The notes under the pieces were generated by a model. The model had not been told where the DNA came from, did not search any database, and saw only the letters and a program-made list of their open reading frames with translations. Shown in pieces: positions 44,963 to 56,899 of a stretch of DNA of 64,000 bases. Location of the stretch: the NCBI GenBank assembly GCA_963556145.1, contig OY744467.1, forward strand, positions 1,922,001 to 1,986,000. The letters are read 5' to 3'. How positions within the stretch are numbered: the first letter of the stretch is position 1; every line of letters starts with the position of its first letter. A program made the position numbers and the translations under genes. This DNA comes from Hygrocybe punicea (taxonomy: Eukaryota; Basidiomycota; Agaricomycetes; Agaricales; Hygrophoraceae).

Positions 44963-46845
44963 ATGCCCATAATTACTGCTACTACTGCCAGTAAAAAAGC
45001 TGGTGCACCAGCTCCTCAATCTCAGCTTGCCAAAGATCTGGATCTTGATCTGGAAATGTTATCTGATTTGAGTTCTCTTTCGGGCGATGACCAATCAGAT
45101 GCCGAAATGGAAAGTGTACCCCAGATAGCCACTCTGCCGCCCTTGCAGCCCCTGCAGCCCATGCAGCCCTTCCCACTAGACCTTAGGAAACATGAGGAGC
45201 CATCTAATATTGTAGGCCCTCATTGTCATTGCTTCCCATACTAATTAAATTCCTTTCACCAGTGGTGTTGCTCTTGTGGCAATGGTGGTGAAGTCTTTTG
45301 CTGTGCCTATTGCCCTAGGGTTCTATGCATGGACAAGTGTATCACACTTTCTGCAAGTCCAGGATTTCTGATAAAGAATGATACTTTTTTTATTTGTCCC
45401 AAATGCCACATAAAGTATGACCGGCAGATGAAGAATAAGATTTTGACACCATACACAGTAAGTAAAAAGTGTAACACATTTATCCTTTAACTGATTTTTG
45501 TGGAGGGAATTGTTGTTGGAAATCGGATTTGGGATGGGACCCCTGCAGAGTTGGGGGCTCTTGTTATTCGAGGAGCATGGCGTTTGGTCGATACAGCCTC
45601 AGTTGCCATACTGAATTTTAGGTTGGCTGATATTCCACAAGGAGGAGACCCAGCCTTTATGGTGTACCATCACCTTCATGCCTACTTTCCTGAGCAGAAA
45701 GATCAGGTCCTCCAATATTTCGACATTGACTTTTCCTTCGATCCTTCCAGTTCTGCCTCAGTGTCAACTCAGGAGAGAAAAGTCCAGAAAGTGTTATTGG
45801 CTCTACTCAAGTATGTTTCAGAATTATTCCTCTTAACTGTTCTAATCCAATATGGATAAGACGTGATTTCAAACGCATTATTGTGTTTTTGCACACCCAC
45901 TCTGACCCTGATACTGGTTTGCTGCACTGTCAAGTGGATCGTGGTGCATCACTCACTATTCCTGAGGTAGGTATTACATATTAATTTACAATTTGATATA
46001 ATAACATATTTACACTTCATAGCTTTTCTCTGTTCTATTCTCCCCTGGATTGGAGCGTCTGCTTACCACAGCAACAACACATCTCTACCTTTTGACATGT
46101 GCCCACATTTTTTCACATGATGGTTCTCTTACCATGCTCAAGGACCTGGCCAAGTGGTAAATGTTCCTTTTCAAATAATTTACTTGGAGACTAAAGTTTA
46201 TTGTATAGCAACATATTTGATTGGATTGTTGGCTTCACACAACTTGACTTCTACCCCCACATTGCTTCACCCTTCTTGCAAAAGTTGGCTGTCAAGGTGT
46301 TTCTTGAGAAGTATAATATGGAATTTATTATTGGCAACTTGCTGGTGGAAGAACAAAACCTGGGTCGTAACACTGATGTCGCCGTGATGAATCGGGAGAA
46401 GGGGTGGCGTTTTTTCCTTTGTTCGGAGTCACGGTCACGTCCCCTTGGGATCACAGTTTCTCCTCAATGCCCAGCATGTGGTTGCATCGGATCCTCTGAA
46501 TGGGGGTCACATCCCAATGATCAATTCACACTCTTAGTCAACTGCAAATTCTGTCCACACATCTATTCCCTTTATGCAGGCCAGGACGATTATTTTACCA
46601 AGGCAATTTTGAATGGTGGAGATGGCTGGGGTATTGGGGTTTATTGGGGTCCTTATATTGACCACTTTCCCAATGGTACTGAGGCCTACTCACGAGGGAG
46701 CCAGAGTGAAGAAGTCACCAATCGTCTTAAAGCTATAGGTTCTGAGGAGCATTACAAGAAGTTGGAGGAGAAAAAAGCTGCTGAAAAGTCTGGTGGGCAG
46801 GCCAAGGAATTGGCTAGTGCAATTAATAGGGGATTCCAATCTTGA
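44963..46845 (+). CDS. PHD-like zinc-finger protein of the KDZ element
   Basis: Multi-exon, plus strand. Exon 1 (ATG 44,963, MPIITATTASKKAGAP) is acidic and Pro-rich. A GT-AG intron at about 45,210-45,270 leads to WCCSCGNGGEVFCCAYCPRV with LCMDKC and, 20 residues on, FICPKCH. This Cys spacing is that of PHD/ADD-type fingers, usually readers of histone tails. Later exons (about 45,500-45,810, 45,860-45,966, 46,020-46,160, 46,208-46,845) give HIASPFLQKLAVKVFLEKYN and a second cysteine set (CPACGCIG ... CKFC), ending in a Lys-rich helix. Placed 200 bases before the transposase on the same strand. A chromatin-linked accessory role is inferred. Confidence 0.65.
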
Positions 46846-47043
46846 TAGATAACTCCAACTTTATTGCAATGTTTTGTTTTCATTTTTTGTAAAAACAATT
46901 GTAGATTATGGTGAAAGTTGAATCATGGCTGAGTTATTGAATTGGACTATAGGATCATGTGATCCTGAGAACTCTGATCATGTGACTTTTTGTTGTTTGC
47001 AAAAAAAAAAAAAAGAATCTTGTTCACTCTTACCACTACTACC

Positions 47044-50000
47044 ATGCCAAAAAACCAGTTAAAAAGACAAAAGGGAACAGTTGTGGAGACAGTATATGTC
47101 AGGAAGACCACTTCTAGAGGTGAAGTCAAAATATTGGCCAAAAATCAGACCAGATCTTCCTCTATACACCATCATTCAAAATATAGAGAAAGATCACAGC
47201 CTTTAGTTACAGAACAGATTCATATACCACTACAAGATCTAGAAGAACCCCAATCTCCTCAGGCTTTGAAGCAAGGAAAAGTATGCTTATTTCTGTCATA
47301 GTTTTCATATGATTCTCCACTCAATCAATTATCAGACGCAGAATGATTATCTCCAAGAATGGAAGCATAAACATCGACAGACTCACTTGGCAAAACTGGT
47401 TGAGTTGGAAGCTCCACCAGTAAACATGTTATGCATCAATTGTCAGCAGTGTCCAGGGCTGTACCGATGTCTTGATTGCCACCTTGGTCAACGATTGCTT
47501 TGCAATAATTGCTGTCTTCGAGTTCACCAACACAATCCTTTTCACAAAATCCAGTATTGGACAGGCCAATTTTTTGATCGTGCTGATCTTGGAGAACTGG
47601 GTCTAATCATTTATCTTGGACATGATGGAAATCCATGCCCTCAACCAACAACATCACAATCCTGGGAGGATGTAGAAGATGATGATATGCAGCTTGATAA
47701 AGATGATGATATCATGGTTGTAGAAAACATGGATGATGTCTCCCAGTCTCAAACCACAACTATGGTTTTTGTGGATAGCTCTGGGATTTATCGACGCCAT
47801 GTTTGCTGGTGCCAATGTTCAGCAACAGCTACCCATGAAACACAGCTCTTCAACATGCGATTCTTTCCAGCCACATCATCTCGTCCCACTACTGCATTTA
47901 CTTTTATGGTTCTTCACCAATTCTACATTGAAGCTATGGAGTGCAAAGTTTCTGCCTTCAACTTTTATTCAAAGCTTAGGAGATTGACAGACAACAATTT
48001 TCCACACTTGATACCAGTACATTTTGTTTTTTTTGCAAGTTATCCTGTCAGCCACTAACAAATCACTTTTGTAGGACCGTTATCGTGAATTAATGCGTGT
48101 GTCAAGGCAATGGAGAAACTTGACTGATCTGAAACGGGCTGGCTTTGCACATGATTCCACTATTAAATGCAAAGATGGTGGTCTTGCAGTCTTTTGTCCA
48201 AGTTGTCCCCAACCTGGCATCAATGTTACTGAGGATGAAATAAGATGCTCAGACACACCGTATGTACTTTTTCTGTTATGTTGTGAGAGAGGTGCACATT
48301 ATTCATGATACTACAACAGATGGGTATATTACCCAAAAATTGTTGCAGATGGCAACTTCAAGCTTGATCATGTCATTCCTAAATGTCCTGAGAAGGATGT
48401 TTGGTTGAGTGATGGGCATCAGTTCATGACAGGTGAATCTGCCTATCAGCAGCATCTTGCCTCTTCTTTTGAAGAGAATCAGGTTGGTCCTCTGTATTTA
48501 TTTCAATATATTAGCTGGTCTTACAATTTTTTCAGAAACATAAATGTCAAAATCACAGAGCCATTAGTCAAGCCAATGTACACCATAAGGACCATCTTCG
48601 CGCTACTGGAGTGGGTGCCTGTGCTTGTGCCAATCATGGATGCTTCTATCCACATAGTGTGGTGGATTTTCAGAAGGGTGAAAGGTAGTCTTCTTGTTTT
48701 GTGATTAAATAAATCATATTCACTCTATTATTCTAGACAAGTCAACATGGACTATGCTTTCTGCCAGGCATTGGCTCAAAATTCACTCACACCAAAGGCT
48801 ATTGCAATTTATGACATCATGTGTTCATGGTCAAAAAACTTTCTCTGGCGGGTTTCTCAAAGCAACACCCTAGATCTGAGAGAAGATCTCGAACTTCTAT
48901 ATGGCATTGGAAAATTTCATCTTGGGGTTCATATTCAAGAATGTTTTCCTCTATACTCCCTCAACTTTATCCATGGAGCTGGACAAATTGCTGGGGAGAT
49001 CCTAGAATCACTCTGGTCCAATCTGAAAAAGGCAGCTGGTTCAACCAGCACAATGTCTCAAGCTCATCGTCAGGAGGTTTTGGATAATTATATGAATGAT
49101 TCAAATTGGAAGAAACTGATCAAGTCAGGTATGATTCACATATGTCTCAATAAGTTTCTCTTGAATATATTTTTGCAGCTCAATATATTATCAAGAAATG
49201 GAAGGAAGCTGTCCTTGAGAGAGAGAATATGAAAAATGCCTTGGATGAGTTGACTGATAGACTTAGTGATGAGTGGATTGCGGAGTGGAAGGAGCTAGAA
49301 GAATTGGCCATAGATGAACGTGGCGATATCTTAAGAATGTATGATGTTGATGAAAATCATGGTAAGCAGGGGTTAATATTGCATTAGTACAATATTGATG
49401 TATCAATTCAGTCTGCAGTCTTGCAGAGATACAGTTGGAACTTGCTGAAATTGAAAACAAGTCTGGCAATATGATGGGATATTCTAGTCTATTGTCCATT
49501 GGACTAAATGTGGAGGAGGCACAGTATGTCTTTCTTATCCCATTGAAGCTCAAGTTATTTCTTATATGTTTCTATGACAGAATGGCTCTTTGTCAGCATA
49601 TACGAACACTACGCCGACCATCATTAGCTGAAAAGAAGACCCTTCAAGAGAAACGACAAAGACTTCAAGCTCTCATTAACAGCTTTGAGAAGAAGCTCTC
49701 TGCACTCACTATTATGAATAATATTGGAAGTGGAGATCTTATGAGAGTTGACATTTCTAGAGATGAAAGTGAAGAAGAAGAGAAGCTTTTAGATGATGAA
49801 GAAGAAGTGAAACACACTCCAGAAAAGATTACACTTCTTCTTCCATCCAATCTTACCACAAAGTGTCAAAACCAACCAGGATTAAATGACTTGAGCAAGC
49901 AAGAGGCTCAGTTACGACTTGGGCAGTTGAATGATGCATTGGAGCAGTTGAAGGTGGCGTTAGGTGGAAAGTCCCTGATAATGCGCAAAAAGGTCTGTCT

Positions 50001-50661
50001 GTTGACTTAACTATGACAAAATTTACTTAGTGATTTTGATATAGATTCGTAATTCCAAAAGCACTAAACAATCCACACGAATTTGGAGTCAGATTCATAC
50101 ACTGGATGAAAAAATCACAAGAATTGTTGCTAGCTACAACCATGCTAGAGAAGCACGACGGAGACTGGGATATAATGATTCAAATTATCATGCTATTACT
50201 AAAAGTGACCTTCAGATGCCTGCTGATATTATGGAGGCAAACAGAATTGGACAAAAATCATACAAGTTACCATGGTTCTGGAGAATTGGAGATAAGGTGG
50301 ATGGAGATGAATTCAGTATACACATGAAAGACTGTGAGTATAACTTGTATTTCCTAACTCAGCTAACAATTGAAGATTGTGTACAGTTTACAGAGTCAAT
50401 TGGTTACGAGCCAGTGCAAGATTTAATCGGTGGGATGAACAGGTTATTCGGCTTCACCATGAGATGAAGTGGACACCAAATTATTTCAAATTTTACAAGC
50501 AAAGATGGGAAAGTTGGGCCATTGAACAAGAGATAGATGGAGATAATTCGCTCCACAACCAGGGTTTGACAAGTTATGCCTACAAACAAGCTCAGACATG
50601 GGCAAGGTTGGAGTCAAGTGCACGTAGTTTATTTCAACCAATTTTGGGAGATGAGCAGTAG
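47044..50661 (+). CDS. KDZ transposase with CxC2 zinc cluster
   Basis: Multi-exon. Exon 1 47,044-47,280; exon 2 from about 47,336. The CxC2 cluster lies in exon 2 (CINCQQCPGLYRCLDCHLGQ, LLCNNCCLRVHQHNPFHKI, GHDGNPCP). The catalytic RNase H-fold region follows: DGNFKLDHV (first acidic residue), a Cys-rich insert (TGVGACACANHGCF, PHSVVDFQKGER), VNMDYAF, YDIMCSWSKNF, GKFHLGVHIQECF and NFIHGAGQIAGEILESLW, then helical C-terminal exons to 50,661. These are hallmarks of Kyakuja-Dileera-Zisupton transposases. About eleven exons with short introns. No stop is seen in the core, so it could be active. Confidence 0.85.
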
Positions 50662-50739
50662 TGGCAGTACAAGAACATTTTTTGCATTATGTCTGAACTA
50701 TGATGTCTACCATTAAAAGTATTATGAGCCTGAATTGTG

Positions 50740-51262
50740 CAGCTGAGTCAGGATATATCCTGAGAACATCAGCCTGGGCCATCCCAGTTGGGCCAGGATA
50801 TATCCTGGGGACATCAGCCTGGAGCATGTCAACTGGCCCAAAATATATCCTAAGAACATCAGCTGGGACCATCTCGGTTGGCCCAGGATATATCCCGAAA
50901 ACATCAGCCTGGACCATCCCAGTTGAGCCAGGATATAACCGGGGAACATCAGCCTGGACCATCCCAGTTGAGCCAGGATATATCCCGGGAACATCAGCCT
51001 GGACCATCCCAGTTGGGCCAGGATATATCCTGGGAACATCAGCCTGGACCATCTCAGTCGGGCCAGGATATATCCTGGGAACATCAGCCTGGACCATCTC
51101 AGTTGAGCCAGGATATATCCTGGGAACATCAGCCTGGACCATCTCAGTTGGGCCAGGATATATCCTGGGAACATCAGCCTGGACCATCTCAGATGGGCCA
51201 GGATATATCCTGGGAACATCAGCCTGGACCATCTCAGTTGGCCCAGGATATATCTCAGCCTG
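50740..51262. repeat. Right-arm 45-base tandem array of the KDZ element
   Basis: About 11-12 units inverse to the left array (AACATCAGCCTGGACCATCT, CAGTTGGGCCAGGATATATC). Fewer units than on the left, so the two arms evolve by unit gain and loss. Confidence 0.92.
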
Positions 51263-51337
51263 ATTCAGCTATCCCCAAGTGAGTTGGGCAATCTCATTCT
51301 CAGGCATCCCAAGTGAGTTGGTAATATCTTGCTGAAT

Positions 51338-53055
51338 CTGGTGTCATGCAGGGTTTATACTTATAGATTAGGATTGGTCTCGTGATTGTGATATGACACA
51401 TGATGAGAACGATGGACCAGCTGTCAACTTGAACAAGCGTAACAAGGGCAAACTCAAGTAAGTCGCTCATCACATGCTCATTCTCAACGAGTCTACTCTT
51501 TTCTTTTTTAACCTTAGGGCGTTGTCCACTTCTGAAACGAAACTCTCTGGACTTGTCCAGGATTGGAGGGTGGATGTCCCGGCCAACAGCAGGTCCACAA
51601 TGCAGAGTGTTAAAAGTTCTTCCACACTTGCTGTTAGCACCACGGCCAAATTGAGGACAACATCTAGCAACAGCGTAGGAACATCGGCCACCTCAAACGA
51701 ACCCAGCACAGCTGTTGGAAGCATCAATGAGCTTGGTGGTTTTGAGGATGAGGATGAGAGTCTTGAGCGCAAAGCTGCAATGTCCAGTCCTATCAAAGGG
51801 AACAAGAGGGTCACTAGCATGGCACGTCATTTTTTATAAACCATTTGCCATTGAACCAAAGATAAATTTGACTTAGGCACTTGTCAAAGTTGAAGCAAAC
51901 GATCGCCCTTTGAAAAAGTTAAAGGCTGACCATGTTAGCCATGTCACTGTGAAGTTTAATAACTCTCATCTTCCCGATGGGTGTCAAGACGCCAATCGCT
52001 GGCGCCATACCTTTGTGCCGACCTTCATCGGCTATGTTGCTAGCTACCATGATCCTTGGAGTGTCACTGATGTTGATGGCGTTCTAGCCATGCAAATCAT
52101 CTGGAATCAAGTCTACAACCAACTGAAGATAACGCATCAAATCGAGACCCAACAGGCTGTTTATTGCGTTGTAAGTCAACTACGTCTTCAGATTGATCCT
52201 TAACCTCATCAACCACAGGCCGAGCAACGTGTCTACGAGTGGCGATCAGGCTTCAGCTCGACTGCCTTGGCAATGATCAACCACTTTTTTGAAACCGGCG
52301 CCAACTTTGACTTTACCGAGGACTGTGTGGCGTTCGCAACGCTAATGCTGGAGAATCTCAAGTTCCTTTATTCTAAAGCGGATGGTGATAACCCAGAGGT
52401 ATGGTTCATGTCCCTCGTCATTTCCTGATGCTAATGTGATCCCAGGAGTACCGGGGTTCGTTCTGTTCCCAGTTCATATTGCAGACACTTGCCTTCCACT
52501 TCAATGCCATCCGTGGCTGTATTGAAGTTCCCAAACTCAAGAAATTGAAGCCCAAAGTTGCAATTGCTCTTGCGGCGGCGGCTGTATGTGAACTTCCAGT
52601 AATTGCTGTAAATTCTAATCCTGTCAGCAGGTGGAATGCGGCTTTACATTGTGGGTGGCTGGGGATGTTACTCTTGAGTTGGTGGACAGTGAGGGGGGTC
52701 TAAAAGTGGCCAAAGCCATCACCAGGGCAATCAATCCAGAGACCAGCAAGGAATCAAACAAGCCAACTGCATTTGGCGAAGCAAACTGGGGTCCTAACAC
52801 TTGGCGGTATCTGCTTTCACTCAATGAGTTTCGCGATCAATCAATCGACAAGATCATCAACAAAGCACAGCAATTGGTCAAGAATAGCAGCCGAAACATT
52901 GGCTCAACGACCTCTGGTACCAATGAACTCGACGTGGTTGACAAATGTGCCCATGTCTGGGATGTGTCTGATGATTCTGACGAAGAGTGTAGTTTTTTTT
53001 TCTCGCATGCACGATATACTTATTATTCACCAGTCACTATGTTAACAGGATAACA
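51338..53055 (+). pseudogene. Plavaka-element partner gene, 3' part
   Basis: Continues the gene cut by the KDZ element. A Ser/Thr-rich linker (51,480-51,830) is followed by a helical domain in short exons: CQDANRWRHTFVPTFIGYVA, QIIWNQVYNQLKITH, EWRSGFSSTALAMINHFF, QFILQTLAFHFNAIRGCIEV, TLWVAGDVTLELVDSEGG, NWGPNTWRYLLSLN. Introns near 51,840-51,876, 52,171-52,218, 52,399-52,444 and 52,580-52,628 have GT-AG limits. I know similar proteins only as unnamed companions of Plavaka transposases. The domain looks well kept, but the gene is split by 12 kb. Confidence 0.65.
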
Positions 53056-53094
53056 CGCCACTCAGGCTGTGGCACCGCCATGACTGCATGACGG

Positions 53095-53690
53095 CATTAA
53101 TGGACTCCAATTCGGCTCCCTGATACCCCCTCAAGCCGTTACGCTTTCCTTGATTTGCTTTCAAGTCGTTTGTTGCCTTTGATTTCTTTGATCTTCAAGT
53201 TCCGATTCACAACTTTCTTGACATTCTCATCATCCTTCCCTTTGCTACTGGCTGCAGTGCATGGCCTCACATTTTCTCCCAAGAACACTAGCAATGAAGC
53301 CTTGAACCATCTCCGACTCAGAGTCTCTGGCAGTATGTCATATTGTTTTGGTTCTTAATTCTCTGAAATGTGTGCTTATTTTTCATCTTATTATAATCTT
53401 GAATTTTCTTGATACCATTTCTTACGATGCATTGCATCATCTTTGTGCATCTTGGTTGGTTTGAACTCTTCTTAAATTTGTCTTCTTAATTCTGGCTTAG
53501 CTGTCTTAAGCAATCTACCTTTCTTGATTTCTCTTGACTTAAGATTTTCACTTGTGACAAGGGTGACACCCTCCTGGATTCAAGAACTCTCTGTCTTAAT
53601 AAAAATTTTCTTATATTGTCTTAATTTTGATTTTAAGACGAGTTAAGATTCAATAAGATTACTTAAGACGAATTGAGTTTTCCTGATGAC
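53095..53690. other. No gene recognised; AT-rich tail of the Plavaka-type element
   Basis: About 600 AT-rich bases with runs such as CTTAATTTTG and TTAAGACGA(A/G)TT. Only short open frames. It leads into the right terminal repeat. Confidence 0.5.
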
Positions 53691-53909
53691 TGGGTTGGGT
53701 TTAACTGAGCTATACAGTGAACTGAAGGCCTTAGCACTCCTGCCTCAAGTTTAACTGAACCTACCACTAATTGCTATGCCGAGTTTAACTGTATCACAGC
53801 AGGCACTGTCTGGGAGTTTAACTTAAGCCCCAGCTACTAGTGCAGATAGTACACCTAACTTTCGTACCTCAACTGGGGTTGAGTTTAACTAAAACCCCCT
53901 GGACTATTG
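53690..53909. repeat. Right terminal inverted repeat of the Plavaka-type element
   Basis: Inverse of about 200 bases at 29,615-29,830: AAACTTAGGTACG-like and GAGTTTAACT units match in reverse order, ending GGACTATTG next to the CATAGCG duplication. Confidence 0.85.
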
Positions 53910-54200
53910 CATAGCGTCCGTGAGTCCACAGTCAAATCCGAGTATGTCTATTTTGTCAAAGAAGCGGGGAAGGTCGCATTCGTCACCATGAAATGTCGGG
54001 GTGGAGGGATCACCTCAAAGAGGCATGAATCCGGTCGTCATATCAGGGAATTTCCAAATCGGGAAGCGGGTCGGAAAGCGGGTCGGGTTGAGGAGGTTCG
54101 AGGTCGAGGTCGAAGTCATAAGCGGAACTAAATAACTAGAGTCGGGTAGAAGAGGGGAACGTCATGAAAGTCAAAGCTGACCGTGGGGAGGGTATGAAAA
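53910..54200 (-). pseudogene. Gag of element E, N-terminal part
   Basis: Minus strand from about 54,010 reads PTFHGDECDLPRFFDKIDIL, the same block as APTFDGNPLNLNRFFEEVEIL of element A, and ends at the CATAGCG duplication. It joins in frame with RYTLRYL at 29,611. The translation start upstream is not clear. Confidence 0.7.
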
Positions 54201-54215
54201 GACAGAAAAACTATA

Positions 54216-54234
54216 CTCCTCACGGTGGGCTCCA
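54216..54234 (-). promoter_or_regulatory. Primer-binding site of element E
   Basis: On the minus strand it reads TGGAGCCCACCGTGAGGAG, two bases after the 5' LTR. It fixes the element's orientation. Confidence 0.75.
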
Positions 54235-54236
54235 GT

Positions 54237-54859
54237 TGTGACGGCGAGTTCTGTTGTAGATCCGGAATAGGAATCTACTGTAAGGGTGATCTGCTAGAAA
54301 GAGATCAAAGGAGTAAAGCTTTTCTATGTAGTCTAGTCAATCCAACCCGAATCCGGGGTTCCAGATCAGAGGGGAAGTGTGGGGGAAGGGAGTACGAAGA
54401 CTAATATAACTAATACGACGAGTGGACTAAGGAATAGAACTGAAGAGGAGTAATATGATGCGATATGATGTGAAGGGGAGTAATAATCTGTAATATGATT
54501 ATGTTTGTAGTATAAGAGTACACTTTTTATACTACTGGGGAGGAATCCTGTGCTGTAGTAACTATGGACTACAAGCGAAGGCTGTAAGTGATAGGGGAGT
54601 GGAGTGGAGGATAGGAGGAGTGGGGCTATATACTAGGTAACGGGAAACAAAGATATATCATATACAACTATATACGTAGTGATTCTGGGTCGTTAGAGAC
54701 ATCACATCTTGAGTGGGAACGATTCCGGAGGCGGGATTCGGAGCGGAATCGATGGAAACGACTGGAATCGGGCGGAATCGATGATACATGATTGGGAATG
54801 GACGGGGACGATGTGGGATATGAAGAGGATTCGGGTCCAGATGACCCGGAGCCTCTACA
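54237..54859 (-). repeat. 5' LTR of element E
   Basis: On the minus strand it begins TGTAGAGGCTCC and ends CCGTCACA, next to the primer site. About 99% identical by eye to 25,576-26,198. Confidence 0.92.
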
Positions 54860-56058
54860 GCGTACCTTACCATTATAAGCACCCTCATTTAAGACCTCTC
54901 CATTAGCGCCTCCAGGGACTATATCAATGCCAAAGACATGTCTCATTCTCCCCATCCCACTTCTTCTCACTCTCTGTCACTTGTCTCACTCGCTCTCCCA
55001 CTCTCTCACTCACTCACTTTCTCACTTGCTTTCTCATTCACTCACATTCTATTCAACATTCCCCATGGATCCCACCCTGAGGCGTTCCCCAGTATCTCAA
55101 AGATGGATCCGGAAATCATTTTTCTCGGATCAGTTCTGATTCTCAGTGGGCCGCTATGCCAGTGCAACAAGTACCCTTGGTGAGTCTTCCTTTACATGTT
55201 CTGGATGGGTAACTGACTATTATTTAGTGCCAAATTCGAGAGATGACTCCGGGTCACTATGACCAAGAAAACAAGTATTGATTTGTAAGTAATTATGCCA
55301 CGTATTCGAGAGGAATTGAGGCTAATTGGAGATATTGTAGCCTCCGCTGCACCCTGTTCATCCTGTTCACTACAGCAACCTCTTACCGCCTGTGCAACAA
55401 ATCCTCCCATCCCTCCCTCTGCCCTTGGAAGGGGCACTTTCAGATCTCACCGCAGCTACAAATATCCCTGCCCCTCTTTGAAGGAAGGCTACCCTGCCAG
55501 CTGTGAAGGTTGCTGGCTCCCGCTGCTCCGCTGCTGCTGGGAAAGGCAAGGCCAAGCTGTCGAGAAGGAAGTGGAAAGCTGTGACGTCGATTGCGAAAAC
55601 AGTAAGGAAACTTTTATCACTCTTGTTCTCATACAACTGCTGCCAGGGTGTCCTGTCATGAGGGTTGGGGAGGAGATCTGATCGATGCAGGTAATGATGA
55701 CTGATACAGTGGCGCTCAGTTTTGACCCTGCATGATTCAAGTATGCCATGCCCTATGAGACTTAGACAGGCTATGGCCTGTTGGTGATGGGAAGCACTCT
55801 CCTCATCATCATCTTCAGCCATGAGAAGGGCAAAGAACTCGTCGTACATGGTGGGAAAATGTCTAGTATTCGGTCTACGGTTAAGGAACCTGCATTAACC
55901 TAGTCCTAGATGTATTTTCTAAACCCCGAAAGGGTCATATCTAGGTTATTGTCTGAGAGCTGAGCTGTGGATGTACATCCATTGAGCAAGCGAGAAATCA
56001 AATTTTCAATATTCCTCCCCAGTGAAAAGTCGGTTACTTTTACTATCAATAAAACCAT
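54860..56058. other. No confident gene; degenerate coding-like sequence
   Basis: Starts with a CT-rich stretch (CTCACTCTCTC, 54,945-55,040). A plus-strand frame near 55,490-55,610 looks protein-like (AAGKGKAKLSRRKWKAV) but has stops before and after. No domain recognised. Confidence 0.4.
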
Positions 56059-56061
56059 TTA

Positions 56062-56307
56062 ATATTCTGTCACATCATACTGAGAAATGTCAACTCTAAT
56101 TTCACTGAGATTCTCCATGCAAATGCAGATGCGGTGGTTGCCCTTGCAGCAGAATGAACATTGGAAATTTGCTACCATACAAAAAAACTCACCCAAGTCA
56201 CAGCGCTCACATAAGTCCCCGTTTGCCATTGATCCCCGTAGCAGACTTGGACGAACTGTCCTCGCTGTCACCGTCGACGTCAGCACACACATATCAGAAG
56301 GCCTCAA
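56062..56307 (-). CDS. Small Cys-rich open frame, uncertain
   Basis: Minus frame of 82 residues with CERCDLGEFFC and FQCSFCCKGNHRICIC, a spacing that could bind zinc. No family recognised. It could be the last exon of a larger gene (a frame at 56,308-56,583 adjoins it) or chance. Confidence 0.25.
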
Positions 56308-56899
56308 TTACATACCAGGAAACAATTGTTGGCCACAGAACGTCGAGTGGTGGCCACAAGTCGAGCCAACCTTGTGGGCTAGGAGGCCACTATTGAATAA
56401 ATATATGAATATAACAAAAAGACTTACTTTAGAATTCGATTTTGCCATTTGGTGGTGATGGAGGGCAGGTCTCATGTTATGAGGTGGAAGTAGAGGATGA
56501 GGAGCGTGAACCAGCAGCAGCAGGCCTGGCGCACAGTGACGAAGGTGATGCAGGTGACGCAGGGAATGTGGAGGGTCGTCCATGGCGATGCCATCGTCTC
56601 TGTCATCATCGAAATACCGCTGCCCCCACCGTCAGTACCATCACATGTCCCCCTGCTTTTTATTTCCTTATTTCACTTTTCTCTCTGCGTATATTATGCT
56701 ATGTACAGTATCTAGAAGAATAACTAGTTGATATATATATAAAGCCACTTGAGAAGGTGGTGGGATAGTGAGAAAAGTCGAGCTGGAGGCATTCCTGACA
56801 ACAGGCGGCTGTCTGGACAGCGGCGGAAAGATTCGAAACAATGCCGCTATATATAATCATATATAATTATATATAATTCAGACAGGAGGTTTTTCTTGA

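Larger units (their letters stand above)
38970..51337 (+). mobile_element. 12.4-kb KDZ-type DNA transposon
   Basis: Both ends carry ATTCAGCAAGATATTACCAA (right one inverted), followed by about 70 matching bases and then tandem 45-base arrays in opposite orientation. It contains three genes: an accessory gene (minus), a PHD-like finger gene (plus) and the CxC2-KDZ transposase (plus), with a G-rich minisatellite between the first two. It splits the Plavaka partner gene. The target duplication is not certain; TCATGCACAGGG on the left and TCATGCAGGG on the right are similar. Confidence 0.82.
29615..53909. mobile_element. 24.3-kb Plavaka-type DNA transposon with nested elements
   Basis: Left end CAGTGGTCCCTGTGGTTTTA and right end the inverse of CAATAGTCCAGGGGGTTTTA are imperfect inverted repeats. 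The following TTAACTCAACCCCAGTT(A/G)AGG region matches on both sides. It is flanked by an exact 7-base duplication, CATAGCG (29,608-29,614 and 53,910-53,916). Removing it with one duplication leaves E's Gag frame continuous. Contents: array-filled left arm, small inverted repeat, truncated D2, an unrecognised gene, Plavaka transposase (minus), partner gene (plus), and a complete KDZ element inside the partner gene. Confidence 0.85.
25576..54859 (-). mobile_element. Gypsy-like element E lacking pol, with 24-kb nested insertion
   Basis: Minus-strand element bounded by two 623-base LTRs (54,237-54,859 is the 5' one, 25,576-26,198 the 3' one). From the 5' LTR it has a primer-binding site, gag (53,910-54,200 then 29,614 downward), a Pro/Ser/Thr-rich stretch, and an antisense Zn2Cys6 gene. 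No reverse transcriptase, RNase H or integrase motif is found in its 26,199-29,614 part. Without the insert, the element would be about 5 kb. This fits a TR-GAG type, gag-only, non-autonomous retrotransposon. Flanking 5-base duplications do not match (cgtgt and gcgta). Confidence 0.8.

Noticed and set aside
38970..51337. TET/JBP dioxygenase as KDZ cargo
   Set aside because: I looked for the HxD iron-binding signature and other dioxygenase blocks in the accessory genes and did not find them.
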